Shown one piece after another: positions 1-8,859 of a DNA stretch of 64,000 nt (position 1 is its first letter; each line of letters begins with the position of its first letter). The notes beneath the pieces are model-generated. The model did not search any database and had not been told where the DNA came from. It saw only the letters and a program-made list of their open reading frames with translations. The position numbers and the translations under genes were made by a program. This stretch comes from Treponema sp. Marseille-Q3903 (GTDB lineage: Bacteria; Spirochaetota; Spirochaetia; Treponematales; Treponemataceae). The stretch lies in the NCBI RefSeq assembly GCF_014334335.1, contig NZ_JACSEU010000001.1, forward strand, positions 434,001 through 498,000. Direction: 5' to 3'.

Positions 1-2
1 AT

Positions 3-1151
3 ATAAAGCTGATACTTCGCATTGAAACAGATAAAATCTATATCGAAATAAAAAATAACTGCACATTGACAGTTTTTGAAGAAGAACGGATCCAAAAGAA
101 ACTCGACAGCGCACAAAAATACGACAACATGGAAGAAGTGCTTGCTAACGTAATCGATCAGTCTGAAGGCGCAGGGCTTGGAATCATCATAATAATTTTG
201 ATGCTCCACAAAGTTGGGCTCTCAAAGGATAACTATCAAGTTTTCTGCACTGAAAAAGAAACTGTCACTCGTATCATTCTCCCTTGCAGCGACCAGATTT
301 TCGCCGGCGTTGAAATACTGTCTTATGAATTTATCTATATGCAAGAGCAACTGCCGGTTATAAAAGAAAATTTTGAAGTGGCAAAAAAGATTGTTTCTGA
401 AGAAAAAATCAACCGCAATGCTCTGCTTCGTTTTGTTCGTACAGATATAACCCTTTCAATGCTCTTATTTACATTATCTTTAAAAAAAGACAAAAAGTGT
501 TTTAATTTGCCAAAAGTTATAGAGCTTCTTTCCGATGATGAACTCAGGTTTGTTTATTCATATAAAAATCCTTCCTGCAAATTTGTAGATAAAACGGTGG
601 AACTTGAACGGATTTGGGAACATGCGCACTGTACGGCGTTCTATGCATATAATCTTTTAAAAAACAGATATGATATACCTCTCAACATCGATGGAATAAA
701 TGTCGATGAAGAATATTTTTATCTGCTTGGGCTGTTTAACAGCATCGGTCCAGCTCTTGTTGCAACTGCAAGCGAGGAACAGATAGAAAACATCACGGAA
801 TTGAGCAAACAGTTTGAAGGTCTTTCGGATCAGATTATCGATATTTTCCGACATGGTAACGCACGCAACTATTTAAATCTTGTGTTCACAAAAAAGTTCG
901 GATTCCCAACTGCAATTTGCAAACAACTTTTTGGCTGGAACAGCATTGCGGTGACGCAAAAAAAATATGTTCCGATTGTAGAAATCCTTCACCTTGCTGA
1001 GATGATGCAATATTTTGATGAACAAGAGATAGATTTTTATCAAATTGAAAAAAATATTCTTCGTGATTTTAGTATCGAAACTGAAAAACAGTTTTCATCG
1101 ATAATTTGCCAATTTAAAGAAGTGTTAAAGAATCAACCCATTTTTGTATAA
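3..1151 (+). CDS. HDOD-domain regulatory protein, 5' end outside window
   Basis: The reading frame is open from the left edge, so the true start lies upstream; a TTG at 66 is only an internal candidate. The first ~65 visible residues contain a glycine-rich EGAGLGI stretch resembling the last box of a histidine-kinase-type ATPase fold, as in spirochaete ATPase-like/HDOD fusions I recall. The C-terminal two thirds resemble HDOD, a catalytically dead HD fold: HAHCTAFYAYNLL and LLGLFNSIGPALV sit where active HD enzymes carry their metal-binding histidines. HDOD proteins are signalling scaffolds; target unknown. Its 3' end overlaps the convergent methyltransferase gene by 38 nt. Confidence 0.6.
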   Translation: MKLILRIETDKIYIEIKNNCTLTVFEEERIQKKLDSAQKYDNMEEVLANVIDQSEGAGLGIIIIILMLHKVGLSKDNYQVFCTEKETVTRIILPCSDQIFAGVEILSYEFIYMQEQLPVIKENFEVAKKIVSEEKINRNALLRFVRTDITLSMLLFTLSLKKDKKCFNLPKVIELLSDDELRFVYSYKNPSCKFVDKTVELERIWEHAHCTAFYAYNLLKNRYDIPLNIDGINVDEEYFYLLGLFNSIGPALVATASEEQIENITELSKQFEGLSDQIIDIFRHGNARNYLNLVFTKKFGFPTAICKQLFGWNSIAVTQKKYVPIVEILHLAEMMQYFDEQEIDFYQIEKNILRDFSIETEKQFSSIICQFKEVLKNQPIFV

Positions 1152-1938
1152 GAATTCCAAATGCGACCCCGACGTTTAAGCTGGCTTTTAATCCTTTCAT
1201 AGGAATTGTAACTCGTCCGTAAGTAGCTTTAGATAGTGCGTCGGGGCTTACCCCCAGTTCTTCAGAACCGATTATGCATATCCCTTTTTTTGGAAACTTG
1301 AACTCGTTTATGTCTGTGCCGCCTGTTTCAAGCGCAAAGATAGGGAGCGTTTCTGGCAGATTATCCAAGCTGGCCCTTTCCCATTTCATAGTTTCAATGC
1401 AGCCCATTCCCGAACGTTTTGCACGAGGTTGGTTTGGATCGATGCAGTTTTGCGAAATAAATATTTTTTCAGCACCCATAGCTTCTGCCGTCCTAAAAAT
1501 AGAGCCGATGTTGAAAGGAGAACGTATGTCTTCTGCATAAATGCACATGCCAGGATAAAAATCTCTTTGTCTTACAACTCCGTTCTCGTCTTTTTGAGGA
1601 ACATGAGGGGCGATCACAAGATCCCATTCGGCAGGAAAAGTTCCGATGATTGAAAGAAGGTTATTTCTGGCAAAATTGCAGATGCGCAGTTCGTCGAGCG
1701 GTTCTTTAGACAAAAGTCTTTGCAATTCAATACCGGCGCTCTCAGGAAGTTTTGGATCTTTTAATAAAATTCCAACAAGCTGCCTGATGTATTCCGGACG
1801 CAGGATATTAGTAAATGAATATTCTGTTCCCTTTTCTGCAATCCCTTGAATATCGCGTTCAAGAGCCCCGAACGTAAGTGCAAGTTTACGCCGTTTTTGT
1901 CCGCCTTCGAGCTGAAATAATTTTCCGGGTTCTATCAT
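1114..1938 (-). CDS. SpoU/TrmH-family RNA 2'-O-methyltransferase
   Basis: 274 aa. The SAM-binding trefoil-knot domain is in the C-terminal half, with all three family motifs: motif 1 around E136-G155 (DIRSPFNIGSIFRTAEAMG, with the conserved Asn and Arg), motif 2 at IIGSEELGVS (~222-231) and motif 3 at IPMKGLKASLNVGVAFGI (~245-262). The N-terminal ~110 residues are probably the substrate-recognition extension. The family methylates 2'-OH groups of tRNA or rRNA; the exact nucleotide cannot be read from sequence. It starts 6 nt after the preceding Fe-ADH-like gene, with no clear Shine-Dalgarno, so it is probably translated by coupling. The 3' end overlaps the convergent HDOD gene. Confidence 0.9.
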   Translation of the reverse strand: MIEPGKLFQLEGGQKRRKLALTFGALERDIQGIAEKGTEYSFTNILRPEYIRQLVGILLKDPKLPESAGIELQRLLSKEPLDELRICNFARNNLLSIIGTFPAEWDLVIAPHVPQKDENGVVRQRDFYPGMCIYAEDIRSPFNIGSIFRTAEAMGAEKIFISQNCIDPNQPRAKRSGMGCIETMKWERASLDNLPETLPIFALETGGTDINEFKFPKKGICIIGSEELGVSPDALSKATYGRVTIPMKGLKASLNVGVAFGILIQKWVDSLTLL

Positions 1939-1944
1939 ATTTTT

Positions 1945-3093
1945 TTAATAAGCCAATTTTATAAAATCGAATAAATCATCTGTTGTCATACTTCGAGGAA
2001 GATTGTTGATTAAGTTGATTTCTTTTATATCTTCTACAGGCAGAGAAAGTTGCTCAATCGTGAGATCAAGATCTTTTAAGCGTGTTGGGAGGCGTTCTTT
2101 TGCAATTTTTTGCCTGACATAATCGCTCAAAGCGCGACCTGCAGTTTCTCCCGTTACATCATTAGGGCATGCTCGTATAATGTGTGAAAGTTTTTCAATT
2201 TTAGCAAGTTTGAATTTAACTGCATCGTCAATTTCATAAGGAATAAGAATAGAAGATATAAGCGATTTTCCTTTTTTGTAGCGCGAATATATGCTCAGCG
2301 AAAGGAGAGTCGTAAGACCCGGAGATGAAGATGCAGCAGCGAGAGACAGCATGCAACCCGCTTGAGTCAACAAAACTTCTTCCGGCGTTGTGATGTCTAA
2401 CGATGGAGAACCGTCGAGAGCGTAAGATAGAAGCTCAAGACCTTTTTCAACGAGCATATCGCTAAAAAAACTCGCTTTTTGTGAAAGATATGCTTCAATT
2501 GCTATACCTATCAGTTCAAGCGAAAGAGTTGCTTTTTGATTTGCAGTCAGAGAAAGCATCAAATTTGGGTCAATAAGGATGAGTTTGCATACTGATTTTT
2601 GAACTTTTAAGAATTTCAACTGATTACTTCGTGAATCTATGATTGGGATTTCTGATGTAAATGTATAAATTGTACGATAAGTCGTAGGAACGCATATACA
2701 AGGAATTGGAGTTGTGTTTGGCAGCGCACCGTCTATAAAATTATAAAAGTTGTGAATTTCGTTGAAAAAAGCGGCAACCGCACGTCCTGTTTGAATAGCT
2801 TTTTCTCCGCCAATCGCAATGATTCCGTGCACGTGGCTGTCTCTTGCAAGGTCTAACGCTCGTTCGATGTTTTTAGAAGTAGGACCTTCTGCAATGTCTG
2901 CAAAGAGAAAGCCTTCAACTTTTCTGTCGTTGAGAGATTCCATAATCTGTTTTGCAAGTTTTGCTTCGTTTAGAAACGGGTCTATAATTACCATGAATCT
3001 CGTTCCCCATTCTAGAACTTGCGAGCCGATTCTGCTTATTGAGTAAGAACCAAGCACAATGTACGGGTTTATTCTGAAAATAAAGTCTGACAA
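1945..3093 (-). CDS. Iron-containing alcohol dehydrogenase homologue lacking metal ligands
   Basis: 382 aa, colinear with group III Fe-ADH proteins: a nucleotide-binding half (GGEKAIQTGRAVA ~95-107 in place of the usual GGG-S-x-x-D-x-A-K), IDPNLMLSL (~174-182) and LELIGIAIEAYLS (~192-204). The catalytic metal site is gone. The family Asp/His pair in D-A-L-T-H-A-I-E-A-Y is Glu193/Ile197 here, and the two histidines expected between ~257 and 285 are absent (SPGLTTLLSLSIYSRYKKG). A redox function is therefore unlikely; it may be a pseudoenzyme. The start is TTG, with GGGAG nine bases upstream. It forms a two-gene unit with the downstream methyltransferase. Confidence 0.75.
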   Translation of the reverse strand: MSDFIFRINPYIVLGSYSISRIGSQVLEWGTRFMVIIDPFLNEAKLAKQIMESLNDRKVEGFLFADIAEGPTSKNIERALDLARDSHVHGIIAIGGEKAIQTGRAVAAFFNEIHNFYNFIDGALPNTTPIPCICVPTTYRTIYTFTSEIPIIDSRSNQLKFLKVQKSVCKLILIDPNLMLSLTANQKATLSLELIGIAIEAYLSQKASFFSDMLVEKGLELLSYALDGSPSLDITTPEEVLLTQAGCMLSLAAASSSPGLTTLLSLSIYSRYKKGKSLISSILIPYEIDDAVKFKLAKIEKLSHIIRACPNDVTGETAGRALSDYVRQKIAKERLPTRLKDLDLTIEQLSLPVEDIKEINLINNLPRSMTTDDLFDFIKLAY

Positions 3094-3130
3094 TTTTATA
3101 ATCTCCCTGCTCTAGTCACTCTATGTTGAT

Positions 3131-3168
3131 AAAAAAAGGCGGAATTCAAGAATCCCGCCTTTTTTTTA
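3131..3168 (-). terminator. Intrinsic terminator after flgM-like gene
   Basis: GGCGGAATTC and GAATCCCGCC form a 10-bp stem with one mismatch and an AA loop, flanked by an A-run on the left and a T-run on the right. It can therefore terminate in both directions. On the minus strand it follows the flgM-like stop codon by about 20 nt and separates rsmI-flgM from the Fe-ADH-trmH unit. Confidence 0.8.
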
Positions 3169-3186
3169 GTTTATCGATACGACTAA

Positions 3187-3474
3187 TTATATACCAAGTG
3201 CAGACAAAAATTTATCTGCTGCCGAATTGAGTACGGCATCATTTAAATAATTCGGATCTTTGAGTTTTTCAATAACTTCAGCTACTTTTTCAGTTCTTAC
3301 ATCAGGAGTTTCTTTCGCAACTTTCTCCATGTAATAAACTTCCGCCATCTCTTTAGCTTCAGCAGATAAAGTGATTGAATCTTCATTTCGTTCTACTTTA
3401 GCCGAATTTTCAGTTTTGCGGAGATTTTGAACATTGTTTACCTGAGTAACATTGTTTACACTATTTATCATCAT
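3187..3474 (-). CDS. flgM: FlgM-like anti-sigma-28 factor
   Basis: 95 aa, small and polar. The arrangement matches FlgM: a variable, probably disordered N-terminus, a central SITLSAEAKEM segment (family D-x-V-x-L-S-x-x-A) and a C-terminal sigma-binding helical part with VRTEKVAEVIEKLKDPNY followed by a helix ending ADKFLSALGI. FlgM holds sigma-28 inactive until the flagellar hook-basal body is complete. No flagellar gene is adjacent. A good AGAGG ribosome-binding site precedes the ATG; rsmI lies 21 nt upstream and a terminator follows. The family is short and poorly conserved, so this is a homology call by pattern. Confidence 0.65.
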   Translation of the reverse strand: MMINSVNNVTQVNNVQNLRKTENSAKVERNEDSITLSAEAKEMAEVYYMEKVAKETPDVRTEKVAEVIEKLKDPNYLNDAVLNSAADKFLSALGI

Positions 3475-3495
3475 AACGTTCTACCTCTCTACCTT

Positions 3496-4203
3496 TTAAT
3501 TATCGGTAGATTTTTCAGAAATCTTAAACTTTTTTATGCCTGAAACAAAAACCGCAAACTCTCCTTTTATAGATTGTCTTGAAGAATAATCAGCGTGCAA
3601 TTCAGATGCTGTTCCGCTCGTTATTTCTTCATGCAGTTTTGTAAGTTCCCGTCCTACAACTATGCGGCGGTTACTATCAATATCGGCAATATCCGCAAGA
3701 AGTTTAGTAATTCTAAACGGACTTTCGTAAATTACTGCGGCGTCACCTGTTTCAAGAATCTCTTTGAGACGCGCTCGCCGTTTACCAGATTTTGGAGAAA
3801 GAAACCCTTCAAAAATAAGCGTCTTTCCGCCTGTTCCCGACACACTTGCCAAAGTTGCAAATGCTGCCGGACCCGGAATTGGAACAATGTCAAATCCTGC
3901 CTGACGAACGATATCTACAAGGACAGCTCCCGGATCTGAAATTCCTGGAGTACCTGCATCGCTTACGTAAGCGACATCGTGGTTTTCTTCTAGCAGTTTG
4001 ACTATTTTTTCTCCGACAAAACGTTCGTTTTGAGCTCGGCAGGAAACAAGCGGCTTTTTAATTTCAAAATGATTAAGAAGCTGCAAAGTATGGCGAGTGT
4101 CTTCAGCTGCAATAAAATCAACATTTTTGAGCGTTTCTATTGCTCTGTAAGTAATGTCGCCAAGATTCCCGATCGGAGTTCCAACAACGTAAAGTTTTGC
4201 CAC
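3496..4203 (-). CDS. rsmI: 16S rRNA (cytidine-2'-O)-methyltransferase RsmI
   Basis: 235 aa from a GTG start at 4203, giving the canonical N-terminus AKLYVVGTPIGNLGDI. Family hallmarks follow: AAEDTRHTLQLL (~32-43), SDAGTPGISDPG and VPIPGPAAFATLASVSG, typical of the tetrapyrrole-methylase fold that binds SAM. RsmI methylates C1402 ribose in the ribosomal P site. An in-frame ATG at 4242 has a GGAG sequence before it. However, a consensus promoter (TTGCAA, 17 nt, TATAAT) ends exactly 6 nt before the GTG, so that ATG would lie outside the transcript; I prefer a leaderless GTG start. Head of the rsmI-flgM unit. Confidence 0.93.
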   Translation of the reverse strand: MAKLYVVGTPIGNLGDITYRAIETLKNVDFIAAEDTRHTLQLLNHFEIKKPLVSCRAQNERFVGEKIVKLLEENHDVAYVSDAGTPGISDPGAVLVDIVRQAGFDIVPIPGPAAFATLASVSGTGGKTLIFEGFLSPKSGKRRARLKEILETGDAAVIYESPFRITKLLADIADIDSNRRIVVGRELTKLHEEITSGTASELHADYSSRQSIKGEFAVFVSGIKKFKISEKSTDN

Positions 4204-4209
4204 AAAAAT

Positions 4210-4238
4210 ATTATAGAACAGAATAAACTTGCTTGCAA
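4210..4238 (-). promoter_or_regulatory. Sigma-70 promoter of rsmI, leaderless type
   Basis: On the minus strand TTGCAA (4238-4233), a 17-nt spacer and TATAAT (4215-4210), then 6 nt to the GTG at 4203. Transcription would start at the start codon. Confidence 0.7.
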
Positions 4239-4264
4239 GCATTTAATCTCCACGCAGTATTTTA

Positions 4265-4293
4265 TTGCTACGATTAGAAATTTAAGCTAGAAT
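4265..4293 (+). promoter_or_regulatory. Sigma-70 promoter of the NSS symporter gene
   Basis: TTGCTA, 17-nt spacer, TAGAAT. The predicted transcription start near 4300 gives a leader of about 50 nt containing the Shine-Dalgarno AGGAG before the GTG start at 4353. It is divergent from the rsmI promoter, with 26 bp between the two -35 boxes. Confidence 0.6.
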
Positions 4294-4352
4294 GAAGCCC
4301 AATTTTTATTAAACGTATTTGTAAAAAAAAGTTTCAATGCAGGAGCATTTAA

Positions 4353-5750
4353 GTGAGCGAACAGAATCGGGAGACTTTAGGAAGTCGCATAGGTTTTTTA
4401 TTTTTGTCAGCAGGGTGTGCAATCGGACTTGGGAATGTCTGGAGGTTTCCATACATCACAGGAAAGTACGGCGGTGCAGTTTTTGTTTTGATTTATCTTG
4501 TTTTTCTGATAATTTTGGGATTGCCCGTGATGGTTTGTGAGTTTGCAGTCGGGCGTGCATCAAGAAAAAGTATGTCTGCAGCATTTAAAAGGCTTGAGCC
4601 GGCAGGTACAAAATGGCACATATATGGAATCTTTGCAGTTGCAGGCAACTATCTTTTGATGATGTTCTATACTGTTGTGACAGGGTGGTTCCTAAAATAT
4701 TTTTTTGCAACTCTCAGCGGAAAATTCACTGGGCTCACTCCTGACCAAATTGGAAATGTGTTCAGCGAAACTGTCGGAAACCCAAAAACTCTTATAATCT
4801 GGATGGGAATTGTTATTTTTCTTGGATTTTCAGTATGTTTCTTAGGATTGCAGAAAGGTGTTGAACGCATTACAAAGATTATGATGAGCGCTCTTTTTTT
4901 AATCATGATAGGGCTTGCTGTATACGTGATTTTCCTTCCTGGTTCTGCCAAAGGATACGAATTTTATCTTAAACCGAACTTTAAAAATCTTTTAAGCGGT
5001 GAAAAAGGGTTATGGGATACAATTTACGCCGCTATGGGGCAAGCGTTCTTTACTCTGAGTCTTGGAATTGGAGCAATGGAAATATTCGGTTCATATATTG
5101 GGAAAGATTATTCTCTGACAGGGGAATCGCTTCGTGTGATTGGGCTTGATACATTTGTTGCAATATTTTCCGGACTGATTATTTTTCCGGCTTGTGCAGC
5201 GTTCAATGTCGATGCCGGTTCGGGCGCAGGACTTGTATTTGTTTCATTGCCAAATGTCTTTAATGCGATGGGGGCTGTCGCAGGCCGGATATCAGGCTCC
5301 TTGTTTTTCTTATTCATGAGTTTTGCAGCTCTTTCAACAGTGATTGCTGTTTTTGAAAATATAGTTGCATTCCCGATGGACAAGTTCCGATGGTCTCGGA
5401 CAAAGTCTGTAGTAATAAACTTTTTTGCAATTTTTATTTTATCCGTACCTGCCGCACTTGGAATGAATATTTGGGCTGGAGTTCATTTTGGTCGGCACAT
5501 CGCTTCAATCGATGCTATGGAAGACTTTATTGTAAGTCAAAATCTTTTGCCGCTCGGCTCTCTTATTTTCCTTTTATTTTGCACATGGAAAAGCGGCTGG
5601 GGTTGGGACAAATTTATTGAAGAAGCTGATGCCGGTGATGGATTTAAATTCCCTAAAAATAAAATATTCAGATTTTATCTTCGTTACATTGCGCCTCTCA
5701 TAATTTTGACAGTATTTATCGCAGGCTACTTTGATATTTTTGGAAAATAG
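4353..5750 (+). CDS. Neurotransmitter:sodium symporter (NSS/SNF) family transporter
   Basis: 465 aa, about eleven or twelve hydrophobic segments. The N-terminus carries the family signature (SRIGFLFLSAGCAIGLGNVWRFPY, residues ~11-34), whose unwound first helix binds sodium and substrate in LeuT-type carriers. Such proteins import amino acids or related amines with Na+ across the inner membrane; the substrate cannot be assigned. The GTG start is supported by AGGAG ten nucleotides upstream. Transcribed alone from its own promoter; pyrE follows after 66 nt. Confidence 0.92.
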   Translation: MSEQNRETLGSRIGFLFLSAGCAIGLGNVWRFPYITGKYGGAVFVLIYLVFLIILGLPVMVCEFAVGRASRKSMSAAFKRLEPAGTKWHIYGIFAVAGNYLLMMFYTVVTGWFLKYFFATLSGKFTGLTPDQIGNVFSETVGNPKTLIIWMGIVIFLGFSVCFLGLQKGVERITKIMMSALFLIMIGLAVYVIFLPGSAKGYEFYLKPNFKNLLSGEKGLWDTIYAAMGQAFFTLSLGIGAMEIFGSYIGKDYSLTGESLRVIGLDTFVAIFSGLIIFPACAAFNVDAGSGAGLVFVSLPNVFNAMGAVAGRISGSLFFLFMSFAALSTVIAVFENIVAFPMDKFRWSRTKSVVINFFAIFILSVPAALGMNIWAGVHFGRHIASIDAMEDFIVSQNLLPLGSLIFLLFCTWKSGWGWDKFIEEADAGDGFKFPKNKIFRFYLRYIAPLIILTVFIAGYFDIFGK

Positions 5751-5816
5751 AGTTAGACATTTTATATAAAGCTATCAGACTTTCATAATTTTAATAATTC
5801 CAATAAGATGGTGTTT

Positions 5817-6500
5817 ATGGAACATTATAAAAAAGAATTCATTGATTTTATGGTTGAATCACGTGTTCTAAAATTTGGAGAGTTCACTTTGAAAAGCGGA
5901 CGAAAGTCTCCTTTTTTTATGAACGCAGGTGCTTATGTCACAGGCAGCCAGCTTGCACGACTTGGTCGCTATTACGCTCACGCAATCCACGACAACTTTG
6001 GAGATGATTTTGATGTTTTATTCGGACCTGCGTACAAAGGTATCCCTCTTGCAGTGACGACGGCAATCGCTTATTTTGAACTTTTTGGAAAAGAAGTAAA
6101 ATATTGCTGCGACCGTAAAGAAACTAAAGATCACGGCGCTGATAAAGGTGCTATACTTGGGTACAACATAAAAGACGGAGATCGCATAATCATAATTGAA
6201 GACGTTACAACTTCAGGAAAATCGATAGAAGAAGTTTATCCAAAAATCAAGGCACAGGAAACGTCTCCAAACGGAATTAAAATTGTCGGGGAAATTGTCA
6301 GCCTCAATCGTCTTGAACGCGCTCCTGACTCCTCAAAATCAGCTCTTGAGACAATTACAGATAAATACGGATTTTCGGCTCGGGCAATTGTTACAATGAA
6401 AGATGTCGTTGATGCGCTGTACACAGATGGTGATAAAAAAATCATCACTGAGGAAATAAAAATCAAGATAGATGATTATTATAGACAATGGGGTTGCTAA
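5817..6500 (+). CDS. pyrE: Orotate phosphoribosyltransferase
   Basis: 227 aa from the ATG at 5817 (an in-frame ATG at 5808 would add three residues). It transfers orotate to PRPP to form orotidine monophosphate, in pyrimidine synthesis. The type I PRTase PRPP-binding loop is RIIIIEDVTTSGKS. The flexible catalytic loop carries YCCDRKETKDHG (K-E-x-K-x-H-G-like) and the N-terminus has FTLKSGRKSPFFMNAG, typical of the orotate site. No other pyr gene is nearby. The preferred start is preceded by a weak GATGGTG ribosome-binding site. Confidence 0.93.
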   Translation: MEHYKKEFIDFMVESRVLKFGEFTLKSGRKSPFFMNAGAYVTGSQLARLGRYYAHAIHDNFGDDFDVLFGPAYKGIPLAVTTAIAYFELFGKEVKYCCDRKETKDHGADKGAILGYNIKDGDRIIIIEDVTTSGKSIEEVYPKIKAQETSPNGIKIVGEIVSLNRLERAPDSSKSALETITDKYGFSARAIVTMKDVVDALYTDGDKKIITEEIKIKIDDYYRQWGC

Positions 6501-6538
6501 TACTGACAATAATGAAAAATGCTTGGAGAAAAGTTTGA

Positions 6539-7375
6539 ATGCAGAGAAGCAAAATTTTTTCAGCCATCACTGTAGCCTCCTTTTGTACAATAATTTTAAT
6601 CCCTGTTGGAATTGCACTCATGCTGTATATGACAAGATGGAATAAAAAACTTAAAGCAATTCTTGCATGTACATTTTCAATTCTGTATGCAGTTTTAGTT
6701 TTTTTAATTTTAAATCTTGAACCGTCATATAACACAACCGGAATCTCTCTTTCGTTTGGCTCAAATTCCGGGTACACGGCATTCCAAACTAAGACTTCAT
6801 CTAAAAATGTCGTCAAAGAAGATGGCAATAGTTTGGAAGATCATAAATCCGATGAAAAAAAAGCGAGCAATCAAAAAGAATTGAAAATGCCACATAAAAT
6901 CAAAAAAGAAAAAAGAGGCAAAGTCTCGCCGATTTATTACATCATAGCGTTTATCATAATGTTCATCATGATTTTAATAATCAAGAAGTTTCGGGGCAGT
7001 TCAGAAAATGGCGTCTATGAAAATCCATACGTCGATACAAATCAATATAAATTGCCGCTTTCAGAATATGCGAAAATGCCGATGGTGCATTTTTTACGGC
7101 TTAGATTAAATGCCGGTGAAAAAATCTATTTTGCGACTGAAACAAACAACATAAAAGAAAAAGGTGATTTTGTAGTCACCAATCAGCGCATTGTAATTTT
7201 TACTGAGGACGATGGAGGAGAATTTCCTCTAAAAGGACTTACCGCTATCTCTTCTGTTTCCGACAGCGTGATGCTTTTGACTTCCGGTGAGCGCAAATAT
7301 TATGTTTTTATTCCAGAAAATCAGATGAAATATGCCCTAGCGGTAGTGAGATGGGCGTTCGCAAAAGATGTTTAG
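6539..7375 (+). CDS. Membrane protein with C-terminal PH-like domain
   Basis: 278 aa, not assigned to a named family. Two hydrophobic helices at the N-terminus (~7-30 and ~40-60) are followed by a charged Lys/Glu-rich linker (~85-125), a third membrane helix (~130-148, IIAFIIMFIMILII) and a soluble C-terminal domain. That domain, GDFVVTNQRIVIFTEDDGGEFPLKGLTAIS, resembles bacterial PH-like domains, in which a strand with T-x-x-R-I/L precedes the hallmark turn. Start ATG with GGAG ten nucleotides upstream. It lies 38 nt after pyrE, and its last four bases overlap the convergent yhbY-like gene. Confidence 0.6.
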   Translation: MQRSKIFSAITVASFCTIILIPVGIALMLYMTRWNKKLKAILACTFSILYAVLVFLILNLEPSYNTTGISLSFGSNSGYTAFQTKTSSKNVVKEDGNSLEDHKSDEKKASNQKELKMPHKIKKEKRGKVSPIYYIIAFIIMFIMILIIKKFRGSSENGVYENPYVDTNQYKLPLSEYAKMPMVHFLRLRLNAGEKIYFATETNNIKEKGDFVVTNQRIVIFTEDDGGEFPLKGLTAISSVSDSVMLLTSGERKYYVFIPENQMKYALAVVRWAFAKDV

Positions 7376-7668
7376 CTTAATTTAAATTTTCTGTCTTCTA
7401 TTTTTTCTGCCTGTCTGTAAATTATTGCTATATTCCCGATTATTCGAACGAGAGTTGCGTCGCACTTATTACAGATGTCGTCTGTAAGCTGTTTTTTTTC
7501 GTCTTTGTATTCGTTGAACTTAATTTTTATAAGTTCGTGTGATGTTAAAGAATTGTCTACCATTTTTATAACGCCGTCAGTGACTCCGGCTCCGCCTACA
7601 ATAACAACAGGCTGTAAATTATGAGCATATTTTTCAAGGTCTTTTCGTTGTTTGCTGTTTAATTCCAT
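7372..7668 (-). CDS. yhbY: YhbY-family CRM-domain RNA-binding protein
   Basis: 98 aa, a single CRM domain. The N-terminal LNSKQRKDLEKYAHNLQPVV, the glycine turn VGGAGVTDGVI (family G-x-x-G loop) and the C-terminal GNIAIIYRQ are typical. YhbY binds pre-50S ribosomal subunits and helps assembly. It lies 18 nt downstream of the HD hydrolase gene with no visible Shine-Dalgarno, so coupled translation in the metK-nth-mscS-HD-yhbY run is likely. Confidence 0.88.
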   Translation of the reverse strand: MELNSKQRKDLEKYAHNLQPVVIVGGAGVTDGVIKMVDNSLTSHELIKIKFNEYKDEKKQLTDDICNKCDATLVRIIGNIAIIYRQAEKIEDRKFKLS

Positions 7669-7686
7669 AACGTCATATTTTAGTGA

Positions 7687-8856
7687 TTAAAGGAGTTTCA
7701 CGCAACCGTAAGGAGTGTCTGTAAAAGTTTTAAAATCGTCTATGATTTTGCGTGCGGAAGATGAAATGTCGTAGAGTCTGCATCCGCGATTGCCATCTGA
7801 GCATTTTACAAGAGGATTTATATATCTTTGTTTTACTTTAAGGTTTACGCAAAAATATTCTTTTTCCGGAAGAGGAAAGTCGGTGTGTTCAATTTTTGTC
7901 ATTTCGCGAAAAGTGCGATAAAGGCGGAAAAAATGAATGCGGGCTTGCATTTCTGTCTCATCGGAAATTGAAAGTTTCCCATTATCTTCAATTTTTTGAA
8001 TTATCTCCTTTTCGCTCAAAATCATAAAATCATTTTCTGAAAGAATATTTAACTCAACTGCCCGATTCATGATTTCTCCGAGCAGATGAAGGGTCAGCTT
8101 GTCTTCATTTAATTGTAAGATATGCCCGGTCATGCAAAATTTCCTACAGTAATTTTCAGCAGTTTCGAGCGTGCGAAAAGAGAGTTCTTCAACGCCATAT
8201 TCGTTTGTCAAAATGCAAATGTCATTGTAGCATCTTTCGACTTCATCTAAAGTCCAGCTGCCTTCAAGTGCCATCCCTGATGGAAACATATATTCGAGCC
8301 TGTCTGCGCTAAGACTTGGGATTTCATTGTCGGCAATGGGATATTTGTGGTAGTCTTCAATCTGTTCAACAGTCAAACAGTCCTGAATGAGCAGCTCTGC
8401 GAGTTTTGAATCATTTTTTAGAATGTAAGATGTTTGTGCTTCTGTTGATGTCTGCGTAAGCGCATCTCCTTTACGAAAATCTGAAACGTGGCTAAAAGTC
8501 GGAGTAGAAATATCGTGAAACAATCCTGAAATTGATTGGGCTTTGTCGTGAGTAAAATGCCATGTGATGAGAGCGACTCCTACGCTGTGGTCAAAACGCG
8601 AATAAAAAAATCTGTTGTGAAAAAGCGCAGTCCAGTCAGAGCCGCACAAAAGCCCAACTCCTTTAAGACGCTTTAAAGACGGCAACTCCAAATATTTTTG
8701 AAGAAAGTCAGGGCGCTCTTGATTATTTGAACTTTGCAATTCCGGACATAAAATTTTATAGTATTTTTCTAAATTGAATGAGCGTTCATGTGAACAAGGC
8801 CACATCGTCATCATTTTTTCAAAGTTGTACGGCGCAAAGTAATTTGTCTTTTCCAT
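7687..8856 (-). CDS. HD-domain phosphohydrolase (dGTPase/SAMHD1-like)
   Basis: 389 aa. Metal-binding HD residues are visible: RFDHSVGVA (~87-95) supplies the first His; GLFHDISTPTFSHVSDF (~110-126) supplies the HD pair and a further His; ADRLEYM (~184-190) supplies the distal Asp. This layout matches the COG1078-type HD superfamily related to dGTP triphosphohydrolases. Substrate unknown; nucleotide hydrolysis is an inference. The start is four nucleotides after the mscS stop codon, so translation is presumably coupled. Confidence 0.82.
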   Translation of the reverse strand: MEKTNYFAPYNFEKMMTMWPCSHERSFNLEKYYKILCPELQSSNNQERPDFLQKYLELPSLKRLKGVGLLCGSDWTALFHNRFFYSRFDHSVGVALITWHFTHDKAQSISGLFHDISTPTFSHVSDFRKGDALTQTSTEAQTSYILKNDSKLAELLIQDCLTVEQIEDYHKYPIADNEIPSLSADRLEYMFPSGMALEGSWTLDEVERCYNDICILTNEYGVEELSFRTLETAENYCRKFCMTGHILQLNEDKLTLHLLGEIMNRAVELNILSENDFMILSEKEIIQKIEDNGKLSISDETEMQARIHFFRLYRTFREMTKIEHTDFPLPEKEYFCVNLKVKQRYINPLVKCSDGNRGCRLYDISSSARKIIDDFKTFTDTPYGCVKLL

Positions 8857-8859
8857 TTG

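Noticed and set aside
4203-4242. ATG at 4242 with a GGAG site as the rsmI start
   Set aside because: The 13 extra residues are not family-like, and a TTGCAA-17-TATAAT promoter lies between this ATG and the GTG at 4203, so the ATG would be outside the message.
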